In this document: piece after piece, positions 23,867-32,357 of the stretch | Layout of the letters: each line of letters starts with the position of its first letter | Numbering within the stretch: position 1 is the stretch's first letter | Source: Venturia oleaginea | Taxonomy: Eukaryota > Ascomycota > Dothideomycetes > Venturiales > Venturiaceae | Direction of reading: 5' to 3' | DNA length: 64,000 nucleotides | Assembly (NCBI GenBank): GCA_013176395.1 | Contig: JABMLP010000014.1 | Location: 1 to 64,000 of the forward strand | The notes under the pieces: generated by a model | The model's input: the letters and a program-made list of their open reading frames with translations, nothing else | What the model was told of the DNA's origin: nothing | Databases searched by the model: none | Translations under genes and position numbers: made by a program

Positions 23867-24308
23867 ATCAGTTGCGTGGGCTGTTTGCTTTTACAAGGAT
23901 TATCCCTTCTTAAGTTTTATATTCATCAGCAGTCCAACTCCATATTCAGTCCCTATAGAGAGGTGGTCTTGCTCTTTATCTAGCCTTTTGTTACGGGGAA
24001 CTCGTTTCTCAACACAGTTGATTATGTCAAGACCTTCTTGACGCCTGTGTTCTCTTGTTCTGGTCCGCGGGTTTGGGGTAAGGGCAATATCAGTCTGGAA
24101 GTACTTACCTTAAGTACCTTTCCTTGCTCAGGTTCTTTGGAGGCTCACTAGATCCTAGCCGTCCGATGTATCTCCCAATTCAATTGTCGTCTAACCGATT
24201 TGATCCTCAGATCAATCCTGAACGCTTGTCGGTTAGTATGAAGGTTGGGGGTGGGCTTGCTTCGTGTGCATATGACTTGTGCTTGATTGTATCTAAGTAA
24301 AAGGTCGT

Positions 24309-24608
24309 TACTGTAGTAGGTTGAAGAAGCTCCTATGTGAGAAACATAACATGAGATAACCACGAAGAGAGAAAGGAAAGTCCGTCCAACGTCCTCCCTA
24401 TATACCCTTCTGGTTCTGGGTGCCAAGGTGTATTCCCACACCTCTTGGCTCTTCCCACACTTCCCACACTGTGGGCAATGCCAAGTGCTGTGGGAACTGT
24501 GGGAATATCACGTGACCCCTGCACGTACTATTCTCTCTTAGGACTGACCTGGTTGCACCAGTCCCCTCTTGTGCGCCCAACGGATTCCACTCCACATCAG
24601 TCCTAACA
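24309..24608 (-). repeat. candidate LTR fragment
   Basis: The minus strand starts TGTTAGGACTGATGTGG at 24608 and has a TATATAGGGAGGAC promoter-like box near 24400. It also carries repeated TTCCCACA/TGTGGGAA words that can pair as a hairpin (24430-24510). This resembles a fungal Copia-type LTR. No second copy or target duplication was found and the left border is a guess. Confidence 0.35.
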
Positions 24609-24706
24609 ACAACTTCTTGTTATCCAACCATCCTCTGCAAGTCCCGTTGTCCCTGCTCTTCGGTCTTGAGGTGATCTGTAACACTCATTTACTCTCTTTA
24701 GCCAAA

Positions 24707-24985
24707 ATGAGCTCTCTCGCCTGGACTGCCTCTGCCAAAAGGATTTGGGTTTCTCACTTCAACGATGAAATTGGGAAAACTCTTGGAAAATATTACTTAT
24801 TCAGAAAGCATTCCACTCTGCCACCAGGAGGGCCCGCTACGAATTTCGTCGTTATTCATGTCTTTGCAGACACCCGATATCGATTTTTTGCCAACGGAAC
24901 AAGTGTCGCATTTGGTCCTTGCAAAAGCCATCCTGATAATGCTTTTATGAGGCTGGACCTTTTGCTCTCGAATCGCCGCGGCTAG
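24707..24985 (+). pseudogene. 5' fragment of a GH78 alpha-L-rhamnosidase gene
   Basis: The frame from ATG 24707 reads MSSLAWTASAKRIWVSHFND and then FADTRYRFFANGTSVAFGPC-KSHPD. That is the N-terminal beta-sandwich of fungal GH78 enzymes (typical wording RYRLFVNG...FGPC). After SHPD the similarity ends and a stop follows at 24983-24985, so only about 80 of the roughly 700-900 residues remain. The LTR-like scrap directly upstream suggests the break came with transposon activity. Confidence 0.65.
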
Positions 24986-25500
24986 TAAAGGAAGATCAAC
25001 AATAGCCAGAGACACACGATATTCACAATCATGATAATGCCAGATTAATCACACTGCGGCATTTACTGGCTCTTTCATTTTCTTTAACATTAAACAATAT
25101 TTCCTCTCTTATATCTCAAACTCGTCCAAGAATTCGGCGAACCAAAATGTATCTCTCAACCACAGAACAAATCAACATACAATCTTCGCGCTTTTGATAA
25201 TTCTACTTCCGTCGGGCAAGTAGTGGAGGTAACATGTCTCCTCGGTGGTCTTTGTCGACTCCTCACAGTCGGTAGATGTATATGCCATTACTAGCAGTTT
25301 GTTATTTATGTCTACAATGGGGTAGGGATTATAACACCGATATGTATAGGGAAATGATTGTTTTGTGTCCGTCCCATGCAGTCTTTGTATTATTTTTTCC
25401 TTGAATCTGTTACCTCTCCTCAGAGTTCGCTCTTGTGTGGGGGCCTTGTTTTTTGCAAAAGAAGATCAAATTCCACATCTTTCTCCAAAATGTCTTGTGC
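24986..25500. other. intergenic region
   Basis: No rhamnosidase continuation and no other gene recognised. Confidence 0.4.
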
Positions 25501-25776
25501 TTAAAAATGAAGGAAATATTTCTTACATTTACATCCCGCGGGTAAGCCAGCGGCATTCATCGCTTGCCAGTTTTTTGGAAGTAGGGACCCGAGTGCAGAG
25601 TCCGGATAGATGGTTGTTACGTTGGTGCATATATCCTGACCGACATCGAGTGTTTTGAAGCTTGTCAACGGGTCGTGATTGCAGTTAAAATGTCCGACGA
25701 TGTTGTAGTGGAATCTGAGGGTCGATGCTGTTGTGGAGAGAGTGAGAGAAGCAAGAGTGAAGAATGAAAGAAGCAT
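25501..25776 (-). CDS. small secreted protein, unknown (3' end uncertain)
   Basis: From the ATG at 25776 the protein starts MLLSFFTLASLTLSTTAST, a good signal peptide. About 70 residues follow with HFNCNHDPLTSF, QDICTNVTTIYPDSALGS and NAAGLPAGCKCKK. Four cysteines and an N-glycosylation site (NVT) are present. The open frame stops at 25501. A donor-like GTAAG right after CKC (about 25520) makes a further exon downstream possible, in which case the true C-terminus differs. An in-frame ATG at 25836 would bury the signal peptide, so I prefer 25776. The family is not recognised; small size and secretion make it an effector-type candidate by inference only. Confidence 0.5.
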   Translation of the reverse strand: MLLSFFTLASLTLSTTASTLRFHYNIVGHFNCNHDPLTSFKTLDVGQDICTNVTTIYPDSALGSLLPKNWQAMNAAGLPAGCKCKKYFLHF

Positions 25777-27267
25777 TGTGGGAAAGTAGTCACGAAATGG
25801 GAGCAGAGAATTGTGGGAAGGGGAGTGTTGATTCAAATTGTGAATGCTGGAACTGATGAAAAGAGGATTTTGGAGTTTTTCGTCGGTACTCAGCCCGTTA
25901 GAGAGTGTCCGTTCCTGTAGAATAAGATATTACCTGAATGATCAACGAGGCTAGGAAAGGGGCAGTTCTGAATGAGGAAATAGTGGCCGTGGTGGCTGAA
26001 TATACACGCGCGGTGACGGGTATTGAGATCTTCCTCCTTCGATTTCTCTCCCTCGTCTCCTTTCCATCAACAATTTTTTTTTTGGCATGATTTTATAATT
26101 GTTGCTTACCTTTTCCATTTTGGCGTGGAAGAGCGTCTAAACAGAGTTCCAAGCTGCCGGACTGCTTGCCGCCGTGTCATTCAGAATGCTCTCTTGCGTT
26201 CTTGGTCCTCTGGTCTTCTTCCCATCGACTCGACGGCCTTCCTTCCATCGACACAATTTCTGCACGCTGTAGCTCCATCCACCTGGAGTCTAGCATACAC
26301 TATGGAGCCGAACTCTTTTCCACCATAACTTGTTATATCTTGTTTTCCCAGCGCTGGTAATCACGAACTCCTGGTCAAGTCACTTCCTTGACGGGCAAGT
26401 CGCACGACGGATCTAATACGAGCAGGTGACAACAGCCGTCACCCATCTTCCCCGGAATTTCAAGCTATACATAGTAAAATGCTCATCACATTACCGCCTC
26501 CCGGATTTACCATGAACGGATTACCGCTGCAGCTCACTCCGTAGCCCTTTGATCATCTGCAACCGAGGGATGATGGCAATGCGATGATTGCGATCATAGC
26601 ACAGACCTATTGTGGCTTCCAGTAATGTTTGACAACACCTGGGTCATACGCAACTTTCCTGGTCAAAAGGTCAGTAGGCGTATGTTTGATCCGTTCAAGC
26701 CTATATTTAAGCATGGCTTCCAGCCTAACCATTAACTAGATATTCTACCTCATACTAAAGGTCAGGCCTGTAGAGGCTGCAGAGCCCTCGAAATTAATCT
26801 ATTCGCGAAAGTTGCGCACGAGTCCAGTATGTCACATGACTGGAAGCACAGTAAGCGAGAACGATCCTAGCGGTGTCAACGTTCCCCGAATTTGGTCAAC
26901 GCTCTCCACTGGCTGATAAAAAAAATCCTCTATGAAACATGGATTGAGTTACAGGAGGTCGACAACGATTCGAGCATTTGAGGATAGCTGTTCGAATCAG
27001 CCGTAATTAACCCTCGTTTGCGTGATGATCCTGGAATCATCGCTACTTCCTACCAAACATGGAACATCGCAAGTTAGAACTGTATAGACGCATAGATTGC
27101 GAGATCTCGATCTAGTAACAACTGTGCCTTTCATTTGTCTTTTGAATTTGTCGGTTACGTATATCGAGCACTCCAGCTAAATATCGTCGTTTCTGCTCAG
27201 CCTCGACATTTTCTACTATACTCGCTTTTACTTCACTCGTTGAAGTTCGAATACACTAATACTCGTG
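25777..27267. other. long intergenic region
   Basis: No supported gene, tRNA or transposon. A TGTTCGAATCA word near 26989 resembles a tRNA B box but has no matching A box or cloverleaf. Confidence 0.4.
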
Positions 27268-28131
27268 ATGAAGACCGCCTCAGTCCTTCTTTTGGCTTCC
27301 GCCATTGGAGCTAATGCTGCACCACAGGCTTTAACCGGGGTGCCAATTCTACCCACGAAGCAAGGCTCTGGTTGTGCACCCCTTCCAGGAAGCGTCAAGA
27401 TGGGTCCTGGTGTTCAGATGAGGCCGCAGGATATTCCTGGTGGTTGCTCAGCATTTGAAGTTCTCGTCGGTGAGTTACTCCACATCAAAGCCGCAACTAG
27501 GACAAAGATTTAACAATATACAGCTCGAGGGACCAGTGAGCCCAATGCCGAGGGCAATGGCAAGTTCGGTCTCGTTGTTGGCGATCCACTGATTGGTAAT
27601 TTGACGGCCAAACTCCCCACAGCTCGAGGATACCCAGTCCAGGTACACGATTCCCAAATTCGTACTTAGGACATCCCAATTGACTCTTTTCTCCAGTACC
27701 CAGCCGACGCCAACGTAATCCCTGGCGTCCGAGCCGGCACAGTCGACCTTCTCGCCCGTCTCGAATCTCAATCAAAAGCCTGTCCAGACCAAAAATTCGC
27801 TTTAGTGGGCTACTCCCAAGGCGCCGGTCTAATGCACAACGCCGTCCCCAAAATCCCAGAAAACACACAGAAGAGAATCGTCGCATTAGTAATGTACGGC
27901 GATCCGGAACTGAGGAATGGGGCCAAGGCGAAGAAATTCCCGCCGGCGTTGGAGAAGGTCTTGTTGGAGAATTGTGCTGAGGGAGATATGGTTTGTGACA
28001 AGTCGGATTGTTTTGCGCCCCATTTGCAGTATATACGACAGGCGTGGGTGGATCGGTCTGTGGAGTTTTTGATTGCGGCATTTAAGGGGACACCGATGCC
28101 TGCTAAGACGAGTGGTGTTGGTTTAACCTAG
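27268..28131 (+). CDS. cutinase (carbohydrate esterase family 5)
   Basis: Three exons (27268-27469, 27524-27642, 27697-28131) give 251 residues. The introns are both 54 bp. The ATG at 27268 starts a signal peptide (MKTASVLLLASAIGANA). CE5 landmarks follow: CSAFEVLVARGTSEPN with the oxyanion region, the nucleophile motif GYSQGAGL, then YGDPELRNG. The end carries the CAEGDMVCDKSDCFAPHLQY region with the catalytic Asp and His and the disulfide cysteines. It hydrolyses ester bonds of plant cutin or related polyesters outside the cell. Length and residues are normal and the gene looks functional. It sits beside the transposon island with no partner genes in an obvious cluster. Confidence 0.92.
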
Positions 28132-28568
28132 AATTTTTGCTGGCCCAAGACCTTGGTAGAGAGACGAAGATGAAGATGATTGATGATTGAATTAGAGCAA
28201 GGCCAACACTATTCCATTGAGATCGAAATTTCAAGTCAAAATTATACTTCTCTCTTTTAACTCAACAGCTTCGGACGAATAATACCAGAAGTGATGTCTG
28301 GGAAAGAAATCTGTTCCTACGGAGGTAGCTAATTCGAGATGGACTCCAAGAAGACCTGGATATGAAAAACATAAGCCATACCTCATCGCATCTTTCCATC
28401 CCCTCTCCAAAATCGTGTACATCGCATCGATCCTTCTTGAAAAAGGTACTCGTGGGGGGGGGGGTTGAAAAAAAAAAAGGGGGGGGGGGTTATCGACATC
28501 GCGTGCCTTCAGATCGGGCGAAGATAGTCAGCTATCTGCTGTGCAAAAGGTATTCATAATAAGGTATA
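28132..28568. other. intergenic region before the pogo element
   Basis: Cutinase 3' region. Contains the G11-TTG-A11-G11 tract at 28454-28489. Confidence 0.5.
28454..28489 (+). repeat. homopolymer cluster G11-TTG-A11-G11
   Basis: Runs of 11 G, 11 A and 11 G separated by TTG and by nothing. Run lengths at such a site are prone to both replication slippage and base-calling error. Confidence 0.85.
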
Positions 28569-28576
28569 ACATGTTC

Positions 28577-28644
28577 CACCACCGAGCTGGTCAACCCACC
28601 GAGCTGGTCAACCCACCGAGCTGGTCAACCCACTGAGCTGGTCA
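28577..28644 (+). repeat. four tandem ~17-bp subterminal repeats of the pogo element
   Basis: Four copies of CCACCGAGCTGGTCAAC, the last with CCACTGAG. The related element at 58835 has just one copy, so copy number varies between insertions. Confidence 0.85.
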
Positions 28645-28685
28645 AAAAGGCTTGGCACGACCAACTCATGATACGACTCTTCAAT

Positions 28686-30371
28686 TTAATCGCTATTAAC
28701 AATAGATTCTAAGTCCGTCGTGCTGCTATTTGATTCAGATGATATCTCGATATCTTTTTTACAAGTTCGCGCATTATGCCCAGTTGCGCCGCAGTTCCTA
28801 CAGCGCCGTTGAGTTGGTCGGGCTATTTCTTGACCACCACTACCACGAGCCTTCTTTGATCCCTGAGACGCGACAGACGCCTCGGCAGCTACCTGCGCTG
28901 CTACAGTCCCATACTCTATAGTACCACCTTGCTGGATCCACTTCCTTTTGCGCCATTTTCGCTTTGTCATTACTGCCAATTGCTCTTCAAGCTCGCGGTT
29001 GCGCGCAACAAGTTGAGCGTTTTGGTGTAGCATCAATTCAGCGCCCTTGACAAGCTGGGAAAAGCCTGCCTGCGCAGTAACTGGTGACCGAGTAAAGGAC
29101 TCGCTTACGAGCTTGGATTGGGATCCAAATTCAAGAGTATTGCTTGGAGTCTTCGACTGCCACGGCGTCTCCTGCGGTGGGGGTGCTGGTGGGGCACGTA
29201 GCCGTACTTCAAGGCGATCCAATACCACCTCCGCGTTGATAGGGACTAGCCCTACCATCTCAAAAGCCTTTCGACAGTTCTCTTCTGTAAACACGTCGAA
29301 AAACGCGTCTTTGAAGGCTGGGAGGAAGCCTTCTTTGTTGATATGGTAGACGCGTCGGCGTGCCAAGTCTCGAACTCGTTGAGAGTACTTGCACTTCAAC
29401 GGCGAGAAGCAGACCACATCAAGCGGCTGGAGGATATGCGATGAATGAGGTGGCATACAGAGCGTTATGATCTTATGTTCGAGGCAGTAGTCCTTGAAAT
29501 CCTGGTTGAGATGGCTCTCATGGCCGTCCAAGATGAGCAGCCTATACCCCCCCACTTGACGCGCCTTTGTATACGCGTCAAAGTGCTTCAACCACTCAAG
29601 ACCAAGCGCGTTGTTTTTCCAGCCGTTCTCAGAGACCGAGAGCTTCCAATTCCGTGGTATATCTGCCTTCTCATACCACGCAGAGATGTGAACGCGTCCT
29701 TTGTAGATAATGAATGGCGGGGTCGCATACCCAGCGGCGCAGATGCTCTGGATAATTGTAACCCACTCGCGATTGCCTGGCTGGATCAAATTAGGCCGTG
29801 TACGTCTTTCAGAAGCTGTGACGACCTTCATTGACTCAATAACGCCCATCTGGAAGCCAATCTCGTCAAAGTTGTGCGTATCCTTGCCGTGGATGCCGTA
29901 CTTGGCTTTAGTATCTGCAACGAGCTTGAACCACGCGCCGATAATCTCTGGGTCTTCCTGTAGTATCCTCTGCCTATCCTTGGCTCGATTGAAGGCCATC
30001 TTGAGCTCATCTGAGCGCATTACGAATCTCTCAGCCCAGTTTTTCCCTACTGGCTCTCCACCGCGTACACCCAGCAGTTTATCCGCCATATCTGCCACCT
30101 CACACAGCCGGGGCGCAAATCCTCGCAAATCGAGATCGAGGATATATTGGACAAGTGTTTGCTCTTCTGTTGCAGTGAGCTTATGGAAGTTTGGGCGAGT
30201 TTGAGATCGAGAGGTAATTCCGCAGAGCCGATCAGAGAGCCTTTGGTGTTTGATGTTGAAGGCTGCAGCAGCACGCCGTAGGCTTTTAAATTGGCCAGAG
30301 GTATAGGTCTGAAGAGCGAGATCAATTCTGTCTTCTTCTTGAACGGCTATCGCGTTGCGTTGTTGAGACAA
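28686..30371 (-). CDS. pogo-type transposase (CENP-B-like HTH, DDE domain, zinc knuckle)
   Basis: About 560 residues. The N-terminal HTH/CENP-B-like DNA-binding region comprises QTYTSGQFKSLRRAAAAFNI, KLTATEEQTLVQYILDLDLR and VGKNWAERFVMR. The DDE nuclease includes HNFDEIGFQMGV (first Asp), LLILDGHESHL (second Asp) and CMPPHSSHILQPLDV with downstream acidic residues. The C-terminus has CRNCGATGHNARTC, a CCHC zinc knuckle. The frame is free of stops, but no ATG starts it: the reading frame opens at TTG 30371 and the first in-frame ATG is internal. So the start codon may have been lost or lie in an unrecognised upstream exon. Confidence 0.88.
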   Translation of the reverse strand: MSQQRNAIAVQEEDRIDLALQTYTSGQFKSLRRAAAAFNIKHQRLSDRLCGITSRSQTRPNFHKLTATEEQTLVQYILDLDLRGFAPRLCEVADMADKLLGVRGGEPVGKNWAERFVMRSDELKMAFNRAKDRQRILQEDPEIIGAWFKLVADTKAKYGIHGKDTHNFDEIGFQMGVIESMKVVTASERRTRPNLIQPGNREWVTIIQSICAAGYATPPFIIYKGRVHISAWYEKADIPRNWKLSVSENGWKNNALGLEWLKHFDAYTKARQVGGYRLLILDGHESHLNQDFKDYCLEHKIITLCMPPHSSHILQPLDVVCFSPLKCKYSQRVRDLARRRVYHINKEGFLPAFKDAFFDVFTEENCRKAFEMVGLVPINAEVVLDRLEVRLRAPPAPPPQETPWQSKTPSNTLEFGSQSKLVSESFTRSPVTAQAGFSQLVKGAELMLHQNAQLVARNRELEEQLAVMTKRKWRKRKWIQQGGTIEYGTVAAQVAAEASVASQGSKKARGSGGQEIARPTQRRCRNCGATGHNARTCKKDIEISSESNSSTTDLESIVNSD

Positions 30372-30494
30372 TGCGTGTTGAAGAGGATAAGGGCTGTGCC
30401 AAGGAAAAGTGGCCGGCTCGGTGGTGTGGCCGGCTGGTGGTGGAATACGTTAATCACAATTTTTAGAATAAGTTCTGGATCAGAATAGAGCTTA

Positions 30495-30669
30495 TTACGG
30501 GACGGTAGCTGGAAAGATGCAGCATACTCGTAGCCAAAGATTGTTTAGATTCAGTTAAGGAGTGAAGGTATCTACAAACAGAGAACCTCAATGAGGTTCT
30601 TTCTCTATACTAGGCTCAATCAGGCTTAGGCTCTTAGCCTATACCAACCATGGGCCATGCCCATAACAT
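30495..30669 (-). repeat. Gypsy-1 3' LTR
   Basis: The minus strand begins TGTTATGGGCATGGCCC at 30669. Positions 30495-30625 match 35898-36025. Confidence 0.75.
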
Positions 30670-30680
30670 TACCCCCCTCC

Positions 30681-32357
30681 TTACCGGATGTGCAGGACTA
30701 AAGAGGGTGTGGTAGGTGGGATAATCAAACAGACAAACGCCATACATCGCTTCTGCCAGCTTGTAGCAGATTCGAAGGCGCTGGCCACCGCTACTCGGTT
30801 TCTTCGGGCCCCTGTTTGAGCTCCTATATCTTCGCCGACACCGTCGCCCTTGCCATACTCTGCCTCGAAGCGGTCTAAGTCCTCGACTTCTGTAAATAAT
30901 GAACGTGGCTGCCAATCGGGATCTGCATAGCCTTTCCATTTGATTAATAACTGACGAACCCAGCCTCGCCCAACCCGTTTCTTCTCTGCGCGAAGTATAC
31001 GTTCTACTTCAAACTCAGTCTCTGTTTGTTCGGTTTGAGGCACTAATGGTGGCGGCTGGGTATCATCGGATTCTTGTGAGGGCAGTGTGTCGGTTGCGGC
31101 TCGACGGAGTAGGTCAACGTGGAAACGGTTATGGATACCACTTGGCAGGTCAGCCAGCTCGTATACCATCGGGGAGATCTGGTTCTCGACAGTGTATTTG
31201 GCTTGCGTCCACGACAGTTTCTTTGATAGCTGCGGAGTATTCATATTCCTAAGGTTCAACCAGACTTTGTCGCCCTTTTTTAACGTTTCGGCAGCTTGAC
31301 GTGACCTGTTGGCGTCGTTCTCCATCTTCTGCTGGGACCAGGCCATCGCTGCCTGTGCATATTCTTGTGCCTCTTCTACTCGTTGCACAAAGGTCTCGGC
31401 ATCGGCTGTTGGTGAGTTACTGGGTGAGATTCGTTGTACTTTCTGGATTGGTTCCGCATGGTAGCCGTGGGTTAGATAGAATGGACTCATCCCTGTGACT
31501 GAAGAGTCACGATTGTTCAGTGCTAACATAGCCTTAGGTAGTAGCGTTGGCCAGTCTAGTTGGGAGTATGCGATGAAGGCGCGGAGATAGCGTAGAACTT
31601 CCTGGTTCATACGCTCGGTCGCGCCATCGGTCTGTGGATGAAAGGCTGTAGAGAGTCTCTGCTCAATCTTTGTAAGTTCGCAAAGCTTCCTCCAAAAACG
31701 ACCTGTCCAATTGCTGCCTCTGTCCGACGTCAATGCCATGGGAAATCCGTGGTAGCGATAGCGGCATTGTAAGAACCTTTTCGCGCACTCTTTGGCGCTC
31801 ATTGTAGTCATAGCCTCCAACGTAACACTTTTGAGAAGGCGATCTGTGATAACCATGAGGTATTTTGGGCCGTTTTCCTCCGCGGGCAAATCAGTCATGA
31901 AATCGATTGATAGCTCGCTGTGGAAGCGGGCCGGGATTGGAAGTGGTTTCAGAAGACCTCGCTTCTTATCACGCCATATTCCTGTTCTCCCACATACGTC
32001 GCAATTACGTACAAACTGCCGGACTGTCTTGTATTGTTGGGGCCAAAAGAAACTTCTGGATAGAATCGCAAGCGTGCTATCTCTCCCTGGGTGTCCAGTA
32101 ACATGGGAATCGTGAGTTTGTTGGACCAGCGTTGTTCGCAGCGGTTCCCAATCTGGTACCCATAGGATCCCTCTTCTCGTGACCGCGCCGTGGTCGTCTA
32201 CTTCGCATTCGGGTAGCTGTACCGACAACTTGAGCTCTGGAGGAAAGGAACGTTCGCCAGTAACTATAGCTGTATGAATAGCTTGGTAGGATTGGTCCTC
32301 TGCTATTGCGCGATCCCAGAGAAGTTGTAACTCTCTGGTTTCTCGAAAAGATCGCAT
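30681..32357 (-). CDS. Gypsy-1 integrase with chromodomain (pol, second frame)
   Basis: About 558 residues. The integrase zinc domain is HDSHVTGHPG...CDVCGR. The catalytic core has D (LSIDFMTDLP), D (TSDRGSNW) and E (PQTDGATERMNQE). A chromodomain near the end (FEVERILRAEKK, LLIKWKGYADPDWQPRSLF) probably targets insertion to heterochromatin. It lies in a different frame from the RT part, overlapping it at 32303-32357, so pol of this copy is split by a frameshift. Confidence 0.85.
   Translation of the reverse strand: MRSFRETRELQLLWDRAIAEDQSYQAIHTAIVTGERSFPPELKLSVQLPECEVDDHGAVTRRGILWVPDWEPLRTTLVQQTHDSHVTGHPGRDSTLAILSRSFFWPQQYKTVRQFVRNCDVCGRTGIWRDKKRGLLKPLPIPARFHSELSIDFMTDLPAEENGPKYLMVITDRLLKSVTLEAMTTMSAKECAKRFLQCRYRYHGFPMALTSDRGSNWTGRFWRKLCELTKIEQRLSTAFHPQTDGATERMNQEVLRYLRAFIAYSQLDWPTLLPKAMLALNNRDSSVTGMSPFYLTHGYHAEPIQKVQRISPSNSPTADAETFVQRVEEAQEYAQAAMAWSQQKMENDANRSRQAAETLKKGDKVWLNLRNMNTPQLSKKLSWTQAKYTVENQISPMVYELADLPSGIHNRFHVDLLRRAATDTLPSQESDDTQPPPLVPQTEQTETEFEVERILRAEKKRVGRGWVRQLLIKWKGYADPDWQPRSLFTEVEDLDRFEAEYGKGDGVGEDIGAQTGARRNRVAVASAFESATSWQKRCMAFVCLIIPPTTPSLVLHIR

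Larger units (their letters stand above)
28569..30450 (-). mobile_element. pogo/Fot-type DNA transposon (Tc1-mariner superfamily)
   Basis: It is bounded by TA dinucleotides (28567-28568 and 30451-30452), the target duplication of this superfamily. Terminal inverted repeats are ACATGTTCCACCACC on the left and ACGTATTCCACCACC on the right (read inward). Subterminal blocks with CACCGAGCTGGTC (left, four tandem copies) and CACCGAGCCGGCC (right, about two) are probably transposase-binding repeats. One transposase frame fills the interior on the minus strand. Confidence 0.88.

Noticed and set aside
26940..27010. Possible tRNA gene (TGTTCGAATCA B-box-like word)
   Set aside because: No A box at the right distance and no cloverleaf can be folded by eye.
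28577..28644. Short regularly spaced repeats resembling a CRISPR array
   Set aside because: Units are directly abutting tandem copies with no unique spacers, and they lie inside a eukaryotic DNA transposon end.
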